From the NCBI GenBank assembly GCA_031415695.1, contig JANOSH010000037.1, forward strand, positions 124,001-188,000: a stretch of 64,000 nt of DNA, in the 5' to 3' direction. The position numbers and the translations under genes were made by a program. Under the pieces are notes generated by a model. It had not been told where the DNA came from. It made no database searches and saw only the letters and a list, made by a program, of their open reading frames with translations. The stretch is from JANOSH01 sp031415695. GTDB lineage: Bacteria > Actinomycetota > Acidimicrobiia > Acidimicrobiales > Ilumatobacteraceae. Shown one piece after another: positions 16,168 through 25,564 of this stretch. Position 1 is the stretch's first letter; each line of letters opens with the position of its first letter.

Positions 16168-18577
16168 GTTCGGATGCCACAACGTTGGTGCGCCGAAGCT
16201 CGAAAATCTGTTCCGGCTTGTAGCCGAGTTCGGCCAACATTTGGTCGGTCTGTTCGCCTGCCAGAACACCGGGTCCGTAGTTGTCGGTTCCACCGTTCAC
16301 CGTGACGATGGCACCCCACCGACGATGTTCACCGAATCGAGCATGCCGGGTGATTGGCGTGAAACCGTTGGCGAGGACTTGCCCGTGGTGAGCAAAGAAG
16401 GGCCCAGGGGTAGAGCCGTCGGCGCGTACACACGCGACTCCCATAGCGGTCAGATCGACCTCCCACTCGTCGGCACTGCGGGCACCAAAGACAGCCTCGA
16501 CAAGTCGGGCAAGGGCGGTGTCGTGGAGTCCCCGGTCGGCGACCGTTACGAAACGCGGGTCGGCGGCCAGGTCGAGGCGGCCTACGCCCCTGCAGAACTG
16601 TTGCCATTCGCGGTCGGTGGTAACGGCCAAGAACACCCAGCCGACGCTTGAGCGATAGAGCCGGTAGCACGCCCCGAGCCCGAACAGTTCGGCATCGGCA
16701 GTTGGCCGATGCGACTTGCCGTCGTAACTCAAGGCGTCGTCGGCGTTGGCGTACAGGTTGGCGGTGAGCATGTTGACGTATACGGCTTGGCCAACACCGT
16801 GTCGTTGCCGGGCCAACAGTGCAAGCAAAATGGCCGACGCAGCAACGACGGAGGTATTCGGATCGGGGTTCGACTCGTTGGCTCGTATGAGTTGGCGGCT
16901 GATCTCGCGGACATCGTCAAGCGTGTTGCATTCTGCAAACACGGCCGACCCCGATTGGTAGCCCGCGCCTCCCATGGCCGCGCCTGCGCACGGGTGGGTT
17001 GCGGGTCGGTTGGTGCTTGGGCTGTGGCGGCCGTAACCCGCTACCGACACCCACACGAGCGACGGCTTCAACGCGGCAAGGTCGTCGTATCCCAACCCGA
17101 GGCGATCGGCAACGCCGGGGCGATAGTTGTGCACCAACACATCGGCGCTCAACGCTAGTTCACGGGCCAAAGCCTTGCCTGCTGCAGTCTTGAGGTCGAT
17201 ACAAATCGACTCCTTACCTGCAGTGGTCTTGGCCGCCGGTGTACCACCGGGCACAAGGTGGCGATACGGGTCACCGCTCGTCACCTCGACTCGGATGACG
17301 CGGGCACCGAGGTCGGCCAACATGACGGTCGACAACGGGGCAGCGATGATGGTTGCGAACTCCACAATCGTGACACCGTCGAGCGGTCGGCCCGATCCCA
17401 ACCCGGGGCCGACCACCGACGGTTGCGGCTGCGATAGCTCCTCGAACACAACCGAGGTGTGCTCGCCAATCCCCGGTGCAGGCGTGTCAATCACGGCTGG
17501 AGTCACGGTGAGTTCGGCCAAGGCACCGACCATCTCGACAGCACCTACGTTAGGGTCCGACACCGTGACGATGTCTCCGTTGGCCAGAACGTCTGGGTGG
17601 TTGAGTGCTTCGGCTGTCGTCAGGAACGGTTCGGCAGCCACGTTGCCATTGGCCCTAAAGATTTCCATCCACTCGTCGGCCGACTTTTCAGACACACGGG
17701 TGAGAATCATGTCTCGGGCAGCCTCGACCGCATCGCTGTCCCATAGGCCTGGTGGTTCGGTGAATCGTTCCTCGATGAACATTTCGCCCAGCAGATCGAT
17801 TGCGTCGAGGAACGCAAACAGCAGGTGTTCGAGCAAGTTGCCACATTGAATCCACCGACCATCGGACGTGCGCACGGGGTGATAGTTCAGGGTGGGCATA
17901 TCGCCGCCCATAGCCGCCAAGTTCGGTGCTGTGACACCGCTGCGTTCGCTCATTTCGACGAGTAGCAATTCGACAAGGTCAAAGGGCATCAACGACTGCA
18001 ACAAACTGGTTTCAACGCGCTGCAAACCGCCACCGCGCCCACGGGCGTACAGACCGGCGAGAATGCCCTGGACGGCGCCTTGAGCAGCAACGTGGCTCGC
18101 AACGGGAACGGCCGAAAACACTGGACCGCCACGGCGTAACTGCCGCTCGAACGCCAACATGCGGCCGGCTCGGGCTGCAACGACTCCCTCGTACGCCGGG
18201 ACGTGAGCCAACGGACCATTGGTGCCCCATCCGGTGATCGAGCAGTGAACGATGTCGGCTGCAAGCGTTTCAACAGTGTTGGCATCGACACCCCACCGCG
18301 CCGCCCGCCCAGGAGGGCCCGACACCACCAGCACGTCGGCGGATGACACGAGTCGATGTAGCCGTGAGATGCCCGGCGACTCGTGAAGGTCGAGCACGAC
18401 GCTGCGCTTTCCTCGTAACCACAACGGACTTGATGCCATCGATCGGAACCGGTCGCCTCCGGATGGTTCGACCTTGATGACCTCGGCGCCGAAATCGGCA
18501 AGCACCATGGTCGCAATACCACCGGTCGGGCCGCTAGTGAGGTCGACCACACGCAAACCATCTAGCACCTGAGGCAT
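16157..18577 (-). CDS. fused two-domain CaiB/BaiF (class III) CoA-transferase
   Basis: An 806-residue protein made of two complete class III CoA-transferase units, about 1-385 and 395-806. Each starts with the family hallmark (LDGLRVVDLTSGPTGG and LDGVTIVEFATIIAAP) and each has an ADFGAEVIKVEP-like strand. Single-domain members are about 400 residues and form interlocked dimers, so the fusion may build the dimer in one chain. The catalytic Asp position, 11 residues before the ILAxL helix, is Ser161 in the first half but Asp572 in the second. Only the second half is expected to form the aspartyl-CoA intermediate. TAGGGT lies 7 nt before the ATG. The CoA donor and acceptor are unknown. Confidence 0.88.
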   Translation of the reverse strand: MPQVLDGLRVVDLTSGPTGGIATMVLADFGAEVIKVEPSGGDRFRSMASSPLWLRGKRSVVLDLHESPGISRLHRLVSSADVLVVSGPPGRAARWGVDANTVETLAADIVHCSITGWGTNGPLAHVPAYEGVVAARAGRMLAFERQLRRGGPVFSAVPVASHVAAQGAVQGILAGLYARGRGGGLQRVETSLLQSLMPFDLVELLLVEMSERSGVTAPNLAAMGGDMPTLNYHPVRTSDGRWIQCGNLLEHLLFAFLDAIDLLGEMFIEERFTEPPGLWDSDAVEAARDMILTRVSEKSADEWMEIFRANGNVAAEPFLTTAEALNHPDVLANGDIVTVSDPNVGAVEMVGALAELTVTPAVIDTPAPGIGEHTSVVFEELSQPQPSVVGPGLGSGRPLDGVTIVEFATIIAAPLSTVMLADLGARVIRVEVTSGDPYRHLVPGGTPAAKTTAGKESICIDLKTAAGKALARELALSADVLVHNYRPGVADRLGLGYDDLAALKPSLVWVSVAGYGRHSPSTNRPATHPCAGAAMGGAGYQSGSAVFAECNTLDDVREISRQLIRANESNPDPNTSVVAASAILLALLARQRHGVGQAVYVNMLTANLYANADDALSYDGKSHRPTADAELFGLGACYRLYRSSVGWVFLAVTTDREWQQFCRGVGRLDLAADPRFVTVADRGLHDTALARLVEAVFGARSADEWEVDLTAMGVACVRADGSTPGPFFAHHGQVLANGFTPITRHARFGEHRRWGAIVTVNGGTDNYGPGVLAGEQTDQMLAELGYKPEQIFELRRTNVVASEPSV

Positions 18578-18644
18578 CAGGCGGACCCTAATGGTTCCCT
18601 GGTCCGGCGCTGAAGCCCTGCGACCCGCAGGCTACGTTTGAGCA

Positions 18645-19521
18645 GTGATCAGCTCTACATCTCGACTTGCGGAACTTGGCTTTTATGCACTTGCCGGACA
18701 CGCCCAATCAGCCCGCCAGATCATCGACGAAGTCCGCGATGGTGAAGCGTTGGGGTTTGGCACAGCGTTTATCTCCGAGCGATACAACAAGAAGGAAGCA
18801 GCAACACTGAGCGGAGCCGCAGGAGCGGTCAGTGAGAATCTGATCATCGCCACCGCTTGCACCAATCACAACACACGACACCTCATGGTCACCGCCGGGT
18901 ATGCCCGCACGATGCAGAGCCTCACCGGCGGGCGCTTCGTTCTCGGTCTCGGGCGCGGCATTCCCGTGGTGCAAAAGTCGTACGGCATGAGCGCCGTTAC
19001 GACGGCGCAACTCGAAGATGTGGCCGGTCTCCTGCGGCGACTTTTTAGAGGCGAGACCATCATGGGCCACGACGGACCAGCCGGGAAGTTTCCGGCTTTG
19101 GTCGTGTTTCGCCACCCTCGGCGACCATCTTTCGCACGAGGATTACTTGATGAAGTCGGTGGGGCGACTCGGCACCTATCTTCAGGGGTACGGCGACCTG
19201 CTCGTCAGCACCAATCGGTGGGATACCGCCGTCCTGGAACGGTTCCGGGCCGACTCCACCGTACGGTCGATACGGGGCAGCATCGATTCAGTCGCCACCA
19301 CGGCCGAACTCGAACACCTCGCCACGCTCATACCGCCCGCGTGGTTAGCGCCGAGCGCGACCGGCAGCCCGGTGGCCTGCGTAGCTGCAGTACGAAATCA
19401 GTTGGCCCTCGGGTGCGATGCGGTAATCATGCATGGCGCCACACCAGCAGAGCTTGCACCAATCGTGGCCGCATACCGTCAGGCCGTAACTGCATCGGCG
19501 GCTCCCCCGTCGATGCGGTAG
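18645..19521 (+). pseudogene. LLM-class oxidoreductase, disrupted by internal deletion and frameshift
   Basis: The first frame from GTG 18645 reads as the N-terminal half of an LLM oxidoreductase (TIGR03857-like): ALGFGTAFISERYNKKEAA, GGRFVLGLGRGIPVV, and FRGETIMGHDGPAGKFPAL near 19095. At that point the sequence jumps to the +1 frame at WSCFATLGDHL (19099), which continues with family sequence YLQGYGDLLVSTNRWD and HGATPAELAPIV to the stop at 19521. Roughly 80 residues normally lying between these blocks are missing. The coding signal on both sides is otherwise intact and the upstream TACGTT promoter box is retained, so the lesion is recent or an assembly error. The tail overlaps the convergent SDR gene. 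Confidence 0.8.
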
Positions 19522-20279
19522 TTGGCGCCAGTGATGCACGATGCCAGTTCACTGGCCAGAAACGCCACCAGATGACCAACGTCTTCGGGTTCGGGGATTC
19601 GCTTGGTCGGCATATCCATGAACTCGTCAAAGATCAGTTGTTGGACCGATGCCCAGTCGGTCGGCCGACCCAACTTTTCGGCCCGGAGAGTGAACCGCTC
19701 GCGCACCTCGTCGGTAGCGATGAGGCCCGGGCTGACCAGGTTTACCGTAATACCCGTGCCGGCAAGTTCCTTGGCGAGCGATGTAACTACCGCTGGAATT
19801 GACCCCTTCGCCGCGTAGTACTGAGGTTGGCGGGTGCCGGGACGCAGAGATCCGACCGTACCGAGAAAGATCAGCCGGCCCCAACCGTTCGTGCGCATGG
19901 CTGGCGTGCATCGCCGAACCAGCCGAATAGCTGACAGCACGTTCTTGTTGTACGAATCAAACCACGCAGCCTCGTCGGTCGTGTCGCCAAACCACGAGCC
20001 ACCCTCGGCGACGCCGTAATTCGCGACGACAACGTCGACGGGTCCGACGTCTTGCACCAAACCGTCGGCTCCCACATCAGTGAGCAAGTCTCCGGCCACG
20101 GCCCGAGCATCACCACCAGCGGCACGAAGTTCCGCAGCCACCGTTTCGGCCAATTCAAGATCGAATCCATGCACCACGACGCTGGCTCCCTCAGTAGCCA
20201 ACACCCGAGCAATGCCTCGCCCAGTGCCGCGGTACGACGCGGTAACGAGTGCGATCTTTCCAGTGAGCCTCAGGTCCAT
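19479..20279 (-). CDS. short-chain dehydrogenase/reductase
   Basis: A 266-residue SDR. The cofactor motif is the variant TASYRGTGRG at 13-22, followed by ANYG and the active-site YYAAKGS (Tyr-x3-Lys). The C-terminus GANYRIDGG is typical. The insertion between the active site and C-terminus resembles 3-oxoacyl reductase-like members acting on bulky substrates. Its 3' end overlaps 43 bp with the broken LLM gene on the other strand. Substrate unknown. Confidence 0.87.
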   Translation of the reverse strand: MDLRLTGKIALVTASYRGTGRGIARVLATEGASVVVHGFDLELAETVAAELRAAGGDARAVAGDLLTDVGADGLVQDVGPVDVVVANYGVAEGGSWFGDTTDEAAWFDSYNKNVLSAIRLVRRCTPAMRTNGWGRLIFLGTVGSLRPGTRQPQYYAAKGSIPAVVTSLAKELAGTGITVNLVSPGLIATDEVRERFTLRAEKLGRPTDWASVQQLIFDEFMDMPTKRIPEPEDVGHLVAFLASELASCITGANYRIDGGAADAVTA

Positions 20280-20355
20280 GCGGCTAAGTCTTCAACATTC
20301 ACATCTTGACCGCCGCGGCACGAGCCCTCATAGCGCGAGGCGATAGGGTCAAAAC

Positions 20356-20802
20356 ATGACCGACAAGCCGAGTTACCTAGGATTGTTGAACGCCATTGCC
20401 CTCGGTGAACGCCGGGCCGCCGAGTATTTGAAGGTGTGGATCGCCACGACGCCGAATGACGACGTTCGTCACCAGTTGCACACCATTTGCCTTCGCGAAG
20501 CCGAGCATGCCGCAGCGTTCGAAAAGCGGCTGGACGAATTGGGTTACTCACTTATCGAAACACCCGACGCAGCGCAAGAACGGTCGCTCGAAATCGCGGC
20601 CTCGACGACATTGTCGGACCGTGACAAACTCAAAGCGCTCAAGCTGCACCGACGCCCTAGTAACTCGAAGTCCGACATCTTCGAGGGGTTCTTCGCCAAC
20701 AAGGACATCGATCCGCAAACCGGTGCATTAATTGGTCGATACATTGCCGAGGAACGTGACACAGGTCGGCGTTTCGCCGACTGCTACGACGCCCTGGGCT
20801 AG
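20356..20802 (+). CDS. ferritin-like/rubrerythrin-like helical protein
   Basis: A 148-residue, mostly helical protein. The pattern IALGERRAAEYLKVW, then HTICLREAEHAAAFEKRLDELGY, and later IAEERDTGRRF places Glu and ExxH pairs (Glu of GERRAAE, EAEH, EERD) as in ferritin-like four-helix bundles that bind a diiron centre. The third and fourth helices are shorter than in rubrerythrin and no rubredoxin part is present. A role in metal or oxidative-stress handling is plausible but unproven. TAGGGT lies 6 nt before the ATG, so the mRNA is probably leaderless. Confidence 0.65.
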   Translation: MTDKPSYLGLLNAIALGERRAAEYLKVWIATTPNDDVRHQLHTICLREAEHAAAFEKRLDELGYSLIETPDAAQERSLEIAASTTLSDRDKLKALKLHRRPSNSKSDIFEGFFANKDIDPQTGALIGRYIAEERDTGRRFADCYDALG

Positions 20803-20810
20803 CAAGCCGG

Positions 20811-21836
20811 CTAGAGCATCAACCGCGCCTCGACTTCGCCGTCATCGAGGTTGCCCGTCGGTACAAAACCGTACCGTTCATAGAACGCCCGCGGGCTTCC
20901 GTGACCGTCGACCCAATTGACTAGTAGCGAGGGCAGCCCAGCCTGGCGATAGCGACGCGTCAGCTCGTTGAGCACGAACGTGCCGATGCCCCGATGCTGA
21001 TGGCGTCGATCAATCAACAGCCGCCATAGGTACGGTTCGGGGGTAAGATCTGTGTTTTCGGCCGTCATGACGAAGCCGACCATCTCGCCGTCGGCCTGCA
21101 CGCCACGCAACCACGGCACAGTTGGGTGATCATCGGGGCCGGGTCTGGGGATGAGGGCGTTGGTGAACGACCAGGGCATCGGGGCAACGAATCGCCGCTG
21201 GGAGTGGTGCGTCGCAACGTCGTACACGGTGTTCACGTTGTCGGAAGAGATCTCGACCAGCGTTACAGCCGCCGGCCGCTCAGTACTTCGGCCGCTCCAC
21301 TCGATCCATTCGTCGCTCAACAGTCCGTAGGACACATCGTCGCTGCACACGTCGCCTTTCCAGTACGACTGGCGGGCTGTGCCCTCATAGACGAAGCCGC
21401 ATCGTTCCAGTACCCGCATTGACGCAACGTTGTCGGGATGCACACCGGCGTGGGTGCGGCCGATGCCCACATCGTTGAACAAGTAGGCAAGTAGCCGCTG
21501 AACTGCTTCGGTGGCGTATCCCTTACCTCGATGGGCGACAGCCAAGCTGTAACCGACCTCGGCGGCACGTCCGTTGCTTTCGAGCCGAGCAACAACATCA
21601 CCAATCGCCTCATCGGATTCCTGATGTGTGATGGCCAAGCTGAACCAGGCACCCTCGGTTGGGCCATCCATGGCCGCAGCCTCGGCGACGTTGCGTTGCG
21701 CTTCCGCAAGCGGAAACGGCACCTGCCACGACTGATACCTGGCGGTTGACTCGTCGGATCGATACGCCGCGTAGGCCGCCGCATCATCGTGTCGAAAAGG
21801 ACGAAGACGAAGACGAGAGGTCTGCAGCGTTTCCAT
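20811..21836 (-). CDS. tandem GNAT acetyltransferase
   Basis: A 341-residue protein with two GNAT folds. The first, about 1-175, is RimJ/RimL-like: LQTSRLRLRPFRHDDAAAYA, then AEVGYSLAVAHRGKGYATEA as the acetyl-CoA loop and NVASMRVLERCGF. The second, about 190-341, has VGFVMTAEN and RHQHRGIGTFVLNELTRR as its acetyl-CoA loop and GSPRAFYERYGF. RimJ/RimL members modify protein N-termini, aminoglycosides or small amines; targets here are unknown. It starts 5 bp after the stop of the monooxygenase on the same strand, so the two may be co-transcribed. Confidence 0.87.
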   Translation of the reverse strand: METLQTSRLRLRPFRHDDAAAYAAYRSDESTARYQSWQVPFPLAEAQRNVAEAAAMDGPTEGAWFSLAITHQESDEAIGDVVARLESNGRAAEVGYSLAVAHRGKGYATEAVQRLLAYLFNDVGIGRTHAGVHPDNVASMRVLERCGFVYEGTARQSYWKGDVCSDDVSYGLLSDEWIEWSGRSTERPAAVTLVEISSDNVNTVYDVATHHSQRRFVAPMPWSFTNALIPRPGPDDHPTVPWLRGVQADGEMVGFVMTAENTDLTPEPYLWRLLIDRRHQHRGIGTFVLNELTRRYRQAGLPSLLVNWVDGHGSPRAFYERYGFVPTGNLDDGEVEARLML

Positions 21837-21841
21837 GGTTG

Positions 21842-23533
21842 CTAGCCGAAGACGAAGTGATCGGTGATGCTGGCGCGCACATTGGCCATGTGCGCACCAT
21901 ACCGGGGGAAGCCGCCGTTGTAGTTGCCGTCTTGGCGCCGGTTGGATTCGCCTTCGAAGTTGTAATAGCCGGGCGTGCAGTCGTGATTGCGAGACGTCTT
22001 TCCACGGAAATCAATCACCTCTTTCACCCACCATTCCTCGGCTTGGTGTGTGCAATCAATGGTGTCGAAGCCGCCCTGACGAACGTGGTGGATCACCGAA
22101 GCAATGTGGTCGCCTTGGGCTTGGAGTACATCGGTGAGATTAAAGTTAAACGACGCCTGATACCCACCCATGATGAACATATTCGGGTAGCCGTGGGTGT
22201 GGATGCCGAGCACGGTGCGCATGCCGTCGCGATATTTGTCCTGCAGGTCGATACCGCCCTCGCCACAGATGCGGTTGTATGTGCCGGTCTTTTGCACCTC
22301 GAACCCGGTGGCGTAAATGAGCAAGTCGAGCGGATACTCGCGTCCGTCGACCACAGGGCCCTGCTCACGTATCTCGGTTACGCCTTTGCCGCGAGTGTCT
22401 ACAAGGTGCACGTTTGGCCGGTTGAACGTGGGCAGGTAGTCGTTGTGGAAGCACGGGCGCTTGCACATGAACATGTACCACGGCTTGAGGGCATCGGCGG
22501 TGGCTTGATCTTCGACAAGGTCGTCGATGCGTCGGTGAATGCGCATCATGTAATCGATGTTGGCCTGTTCTTGCTTGCGAACTTTTTCTTCCTGGGTCAT
22601 AGCGGCCCGCTGCTCGATTTTGAATGCCGACAACGGCGGTTCGGTCAAGGCCTTCACTCGCCGCTTTGCCTGCCAACCCGGTTCGAGGGTTGCGGCCCAT
22701 GCCGGGTCGGTCTCCCAGTCGTTTCGAACATCGATCGACGATGGCGTACGTTGAAATACGAATAGCTCACGGGAGCTTTCGCCCAGCCCCGGGATGGCTT
22801 GCACAGCCGTGGCTCCGGTGCCAATGATGCCCACACGCTTGTCGGCCAGGTCGGAAAGGTCGGTTCCTGTGTATGCGTAGTCCCATCGCGATGTGTGAAA
22901 CGAGTGGCCCGCGAAGCGCTCCATACCGGCTATGCGTGACAGCTTGGGTTTGGTGAGCGTGCCGTTGGCGCAGACCACAAACTTAGCCTTCATGAAGTCG
23001 CCACGGTCGGTACCGACATGCCACAGACGTTCGGCTTCGTTCCACGTGGTCGACGTGACGGTGGTTTGGAACACCGCAAGTTCGTACAGGTTGTAGCGAC
23101 GGGCAATGGCCTGGCAGTGACCAAGAATCTCGTCGCCTCTCGCGTAATGACGGGTTGGTACGTACGCCATCTCGTCGAGCAGCGGCAAATAGTCGTAGGC
23201 CACTACATCACACGCCACGCCCGGATACCGGTTCCAATACCATGTGCCGCCCACGTCGGCACCACGCTCGACAATTCGAATCGATTCGACACCTACTTCT
23301 CGTAGACGGGCCGAGGTAAGCAGAGCCGAGAATCCGCCGCCGATAAACAACACCTCGACCGTGTCGTTGATAGCGTCGCGCGCATGGAGTTCTCCGCCAT
23401 ACGGATCAGTTTCATAGCCAGCGAGGCTGCCGGTGAGGTCGGTGATGTACTGGGAGGTGCCCTCGGGGCGGTACGCAAGACGTAGGTCACGTTCCTCGGC
23501 AAACCGTTTCTTGATCTCGTCGTAGTCAGTCAT
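21842..23533 (-). CDS. flavin-containing monooxygenase, Baeyer-Villiger type
   Basis: A 563-residue class B flavoprotein monooxygenase. A long N-terminal extension leads to the FAD site FIGGGFSAL (63-71). The Baeyer-Villiger fingerprint FxGxxxHxxxW[PD] is present as FAGHSFHTSRWD at 207-218. The NADPH site IGTGATAVQ follows near 237. Length and fingerprint match cyclohexanone/steroid/acetone monooxygenases, which convert ketones to esters or lactones with O2 and NADPH. The divergent neighbour encodes an epoxide hydrolase-type enzyme, which would suit a pathway opening cyclic compounds, but the substrate is not known. Confidence 0.9.
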   Translation of the reverse strand: MTDYDEIKKRFAEERDLRLAYRPEGTSQYITDLTGSLAGYETDPYGGELHARDAINDTVEVLFIGGGFSALLTSARLREVGVESIRIVERGADVGGTWYWNRYPGVACDVVAYDYLPLLDEMAYVPTRHYARGDEILGHCQAIARRYNLYELAVFQTTVTSTTWNEAERLWHVGTDRGDFMKAKFVVCANGTLTKPKLSRIAGMERFAGHSFHTSRWDYAYTGTDLSDLADKRVGIIGTGATAVQAIPGLGESSRELFVFQRTPSSIDVRNDWETDPAWAATLEPGWQAKRRVKALTEPPLSAFKIEQRAAMTQEEKVRKQEQANIDYMMRIHRRIDDLVEDQATADALKPWYMFMCKRPCFHNDYLPTFNRPNVHLVDTRGKGVTEIREQGPVVDGREYPLDLLIYATGFEVQKTGTYNRICGEGGIDLQDKYRDGMRTVLGIHTHGYPNMFIMGGYQASFNFNLTDVLQAQGDHIASVIHHVRQGGFDTIDCTHQAEEWWVKEVIDFRGKTSRNHDCTPGYYNFEGESNRRQDGNYNGGFPRYGAHMANVRASITDHFVFG

Positions 23534-23583
23534 CTGTTACCCCCGTGCAGCGAGTATTCCACGCACGTCTATACAGTGCTGAT

Positions 23584-24717
23584 GTGAGCTCCGAAATCAG
23601 GCCCTTTCGAATCGACATCTCTAACGACGTGTTGGCCGAGTTGCGCAGTCGTCTTCGCAACACGCGATGGCCCGACGCCGAGGTGGTGTCTGATTGGTCG
23701 CAGGGAATTCCGCTTTCGTATGTGCAAGACGTCGCCCGCTACTGGGCCGACACGTACGACTGGCGAGCCCGCGAGGCGTTGCTTAACCGGTTCGACCAAT
23801 ACATCACCGAAATCGATGGGCTCGACATCCACTTCGTCCACGTCCGCTCACCCCACGCCAACGCAGTTCCGTTGCTGTTGAGCCACGGTTGGCCGGGGTC
23901 CATTGTCGAGTTCCACAAGGTGATCGAGCCGCTCACCAATCCCACTGCCTTCGGTGGCGATGCCTCCGACGCCTTTCATGTGATTGCCCCGTCGCTGCCC
24001 GGCTTTGGTTTTTCAGGTAAGCCAACCGAAGCGGGATGGGGCGTCGATCGTATTGGAGCCGCGTTCATCCAGTTGATGGCTCGACTCGGTTACGACCGGT
24101 ACGTGGCCCAGGGCGGCGACTGGGGTTCTGCCATCACGTCGGTTGTCGGCGCTACCGACGCCGAGCATTGCGCAGCGATTCACCTCACATTGGCTATGTC
24201 GTCACGCCCGAAAGGCACGCCCGAGACCCCAGAGGAACTTGACGCTATCGAACGGATGGCGCATTACGTGCAGTGGGATTCGGGCTACTCCACACAGCAA
24301 AAGTCGCGTCCACAAACCCTCGGCTATGGGCTGTCCGATTCGCCGGCGGGGCAACTGGCGTGGATCCTCGAAAAGTTCTGGTCGTGGACCGATTGCGACG
24401 GTCACCCCGAGAACGCGCTGAGCCGCGACGAACTGCTCGACAACGTCATGCTCTACTGGACCACAGGTTCGGCAACATCGTCGGCGCGGCTCTACTGGGA
24501 GAGCTTTGGTCGGGGCAGCCGGCCGGTCGTACAGGTACCGACCGGTTTCGCCGTGTATCCCAAAGAGATCATCCGCCCGGTACGTACGTGGGTCGGCGAC
24601 AACTATCCGAACGTGCAGCACTGGCGCGAGTATGACAAGGGCGGCCACTTCGCTGCGTTCGAAGTGCCCGACACGTTCGTCGCCGACCTTCGCGAGTTCT
24701 GCCGCATCGTCCGCTAG
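23584..24717 (+). CDS. epoxide hydrolase family protein
   Basis: A 377-residue alpha/beta hydrolase with the N-terminal EHN domain (PFRIDISNDVLAELRSRLRN) typical of microsomal-type epoxide hydrolases. The oxyanion motif HGWPGS lies at 101-106, the nucleophile is Asp179 in GGDWGS, and His355 in KGGHFAAFE is the base. The family opens epoxides to diols. GTG 23584 is preferred to upstream starts because TACAGT lies exactly 6 nt before it and the EHN domain begins there. It is divergent from the Baeyer-Villiger monooxygenase. Confidence 0.9.
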   Translation: MSSEIRPFRIDISNDVLAELRSRLRNTRWPDAEVVSDWSQGIPLSYVQDVARYWADTYDWRAREALLNRFDQYITEIDGLDIHFVHVRSPHANAVPLLLSHGWPGSIVEFHKVIEPLTNPTAFGGDASDAFHVIAPSLPGFGFSGKPTEAGWGVDRIGAAFIQLMARLGYDRYVAQGGDWGSAITSVVGATDAEHCAAIHLTLAMSSRPKGTPETPEELDAIERMAHYVQWDSGYSTQQKSRPQTLGYGLSDSPAGQLAWILEKFWSWTDCDGHPENALSRDELLDNVMLYWTTGSATSSARLYWESFGRGSRPVVQVPTGFAVYPKEIIRPVRTWVGDNYPNVQHWREYDKGGHFAAFEVPDTFVADLREFCRIVR

Positions 24718-24797
24718 CGCCGCGCCTCACATGTCGAACAGGCTGCCGGTGGCCGGGAGTAAGGCCGCAGGACCGACGGCGTGGCACAATCGGCGTC

Positions 24798-25544
24798 ATG
24801 GGCAGACTCGACGGCAAAGTCATACTTATCACCGGTGGTGCTCGCGGCCAGGGCGCCGACGAAGGCCAACTGTTCAGCGACGAGGGTGCCATTGTCGTCT
24901 TGGCCGACATCCTCGACGCCGAGGGTCTGGCCACCGCTACCGGGATCGACAGGGCCGAGTACGCCCACCTCGATGTGCGGTCCGAGTCCGAATGGGCAAC
25001 CGTGGTCCAAGACACCGTCGCCCGACATGGTCGCCTCGATGTGCTGGTGAACAACGCAGCTATCGACATGGTGAAACGGCTCGATGCCACCACACTCGAC
25101 GAGTGGAATCACATCATCAGCATCAACCAAACCGGCGTGTTTCTCGGTATGAAATCAGCGGCCGCCGCGATGATAGCCGGTGGTCGAGGCGGGTCGATCA
25201 TCAACATCAGTTCGGTGGCCGGGCTCGAAGGTGTAAAGCATCACGGCGCGTATTCGGGCACGAAGTGGGCAGTTCGCGGGCTAACGAAAGTGGCAGCTCA
25301 AGAATGGGGTCGGTACGGCATCCGGGTGAATTCGGTTCACCCAGGCATTATCGAGACACCTATGACCGCCGGTGACCGGGTTATCAATGACCCAGCCACC
25401 CGGGCCAAAGTCGAGCGCAATATCCCGATGGGGCGGGTGGGCGTGTCACGAGATATAGCCAACATGGTGCTCTTCTTGGCTGGCGACGAGTCGGCCTATT
25501 GCAGCGGCCAAGAATTCACTGTTGACGGCGGCATACACCACTAG
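24798..25544 (+). CDS. short-chain dehydrogenase/reductase (20beta-HSD-like)
   Basis: A 248-residue SDR with the actinobacterial pattern ITGGARGQGA at 11-20, VNNAA, SSVAG and YSGTK (Tyr-x3-Lys). The C-terminus CSGQEFTVDGG is standard. Asp residues after beta2 (LADILDAE) indicate NAD(H). The ARGQGA loop is shared with 3alpha/20beta-hydroxysteroid dehydrogenases, so oxidation of a bulky alicyclic alcohol is plausible. It follows the epoxide hydrolase by 80 bp on the same strand. Confidence 0.88.
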   Translation: MGRLDGKVILITGGARGQGADEGQLFSDEGAIVVLADILDAEGLATATGIDRAEYAHLDVRSESEWATVVQDTVARHGRLDVLVNNAAIDMVKRLDATTLDEWNHIISINQTGVFLGMKSAAAAMIAGGRGGSIINISSVAGLEGVKHHGAYSGTKWAVRGLTKVAAQEWGRYGIRVNSVHPGIIETPMTAGDRVINDPATRAKVERNIPMGRVGVSRDIANMVLFLAGDESAYCSGQEFTVDGGIHH

Positions 25545-25564
25545 ATCGTGCCAGTCAGCCTGTC

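Noticed and set aside
21659..22765. 368-codon open frame on the plus strand across the monooxygenase gene
   Set aside because: It lies opposite a well-supported Baeyer-Villiger monooxygenase and the start of the GNAT gene; a shadow.
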